Source: Betaproteobacteria bacterium (GTDB taxonomy: Bacteria > Pseudomonadota > Gammaproteobacteria > Burkholderiales > SG8-39). From it: a stretch of 64,000 bases of DNA. How positions within the stretch are numbered: the stretch's first letter is position 1; every line of letters starts with the position of its first letter. This document shows, piece after piece, positions 63,506 through 64,000 of this stretch. Both the position numbers and the translations under genes were made by a program. The notes under the pieces are model-generated. The model was given only the letters and a program-made list of their open reading frames with translations, was not told where the DNA came from and searched no databases. The DNA lies in assembly GCA_022340285.1 (NCBI GenBank), contig JAJDOG010000005.1:1-64000 (forward strand), written 5' to 3'.

Positions 63506-63991
63506 ATGGCGACGAAAGGTACACAGGGCACCCGGCCGGGACCCGGCGACAAGGCTCCCGTATTCTCCGCGGTGACCACGACCGGCGAGCGCGTGAAGCT
63601 CGCCGACTTTCGCGGCCGCACGCTCGTGCTCTACTTCTACCCGAAAGACGACACGCCCGGTTGCACCGCACAGGCCTGCAGCCTGCGCGACCACAATGCC
63701 GAAATCACCGCTCGGGGCGCAGCAATCCTGGGTGTGTCTGCTCAGGACGAGGCATCGCACCAACGCTTCACGCAGAAGTACAACCTGAACTTTCCGCTGA
63801 TTGCCGACACTGACAACAAGGTTGCCAGAGCTTACGGCGTGCTCGGATCAGGCCTGTTCGGTATCGCGCGGTCGTTCGTCGGCGCGTACGAGCGCGTCAC
63901 CTTCATCATCGGCCCGGACGGCAAGGTCGCTCATGTCATCGATCATCCCGATACCCGCGGGCACGGCGATGAAGTGCTCAGGCTGCTCTAG
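63506..63991 (+). CDS. bcp: Peroxiredoxin, Bcp/PrxQ type
   Basis: A 161-residue thiol peroxidase of the atypical two-Cys Bcp group. Peroxidatic Cys53 and resolving Cys58 lie in PGCTAQACSLRD. The core YFYPKDDTPG and the C-terminal GPDGKVAHVI segment are typical. The ATG at 63506 gives the family N terminus; only a weak ribosome site is visible. It follows the reductase by 55 bp, possibly on the same transcript. Confidence 0.93.
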   Translation: MATKGTQGTRPGPGDKAPVFSAVTTTGERVKLADFRGRTLVLYFYPKDDTPGCTAQACSLRDHNAEITARGAAILGVSAQDEASHQRFTQKYNLNFPLIADTDNKVARAYGVLGSGLFGIARSFVGAYERVTFIIGPDGKVAHVIDHPDTRGHGDEVLRLL

Positions 63992-64000
63992 TCTTCAAGG

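Overview
The window is GC-rich chromosomal DNA from a member of the Betaproteobacteria, probably an uncultured Burkholderiales/Rhodocyclales-type organism. The evidence is the gene order (tRNA-Pro/Arg/His next to dksA; rimP-nusA-infB-rbfA-truB-rpsO-pnp; trpS-scpA-scpB-rluB), a DUF3460 protein, polyhydroxyalkanoate (PHA) granule proteins and a lexA-imuA-imuB-dnaE2 mutagenesis cassette. The species assignment is inference; only protein and gene-order resemblance was used.

Layout. 1-2661: one end of an integrative element lodged against the 3' end of tRNA-His, with a chain of DNA/RNA hairpins, an Integrase_1-type recombinase, a DUF4224 protein and a second tyrosine recombinase. 2662-18901: housekeeping core. 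This has three tRNAs, dksA, the nusA/infB translation-transcription operon (with a promoter and a terminator-like hairpin in the rimP leader), a PHP-yciO-site-2-protease-trpS-scpA-scpB-rluB operon and an alpha/beta hydrolase. A gamma carbonic anhydrase follows at 18995.

19550-39985: thirteen co-directional minus-strand genes that look like one catabolic locus. They encode a molybdenum hydroxylase, a 6-hydroxynicotinate reductase-like Fe-S protein, a UPF0280/ApbE-like protein, a branched-chain-amino-acid-type ABC importer, a GMC oxidoreductase, an ATP-dependent hydantoinase/oxoprolinase pair, an SDR, a ThDP enzyme and an acyl-CoA synthetase. The set suggests uptake, hydroxylation, reduction, ring opening and CoA-dependent breakdown of an N-heterocycle or lactam; the substrate is not known. 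Divergently transcribed from it (40211-44096) are a 7Fe ferredoxin and an 1181-residue fusion resembling both subunits of NADH-dependent ferredoxin:NADP oxidoreductase (NfnAB). Together they could supply the low-potential electrons that a 6-hydroxynicotinate reductase needs. I regard this pairing as the most interesting candidate system in the window.

44106-46649: an enoyl-CoA hydratase, an SDR, a TPR protein and DUF3460. 46858-54308: a LexA/ImuA/ImuB/DnaE2 SOS-mutagenesis cassette, preceded by two small unknown genes and interrupted between imuB and dnaE2 by a secreted fasciclin-domain gene with its own promoter and terminator.

54315-63991: a storage-lipid neighbourhood. It has cyclopropane fatty acid synthase, a PHA-granule protein, acyl-CoA-binding protein, a WS/DGAT wax ester synthase, a phasin-patatin-TetR-TPR operon and a two-domain fatty acyl-CoA reductase like that of Marinobacter. 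This makes wax ester synthesis from acyl-CoA plausible within 7 kb. A Bcp-type peroxiredoxin ends the window.
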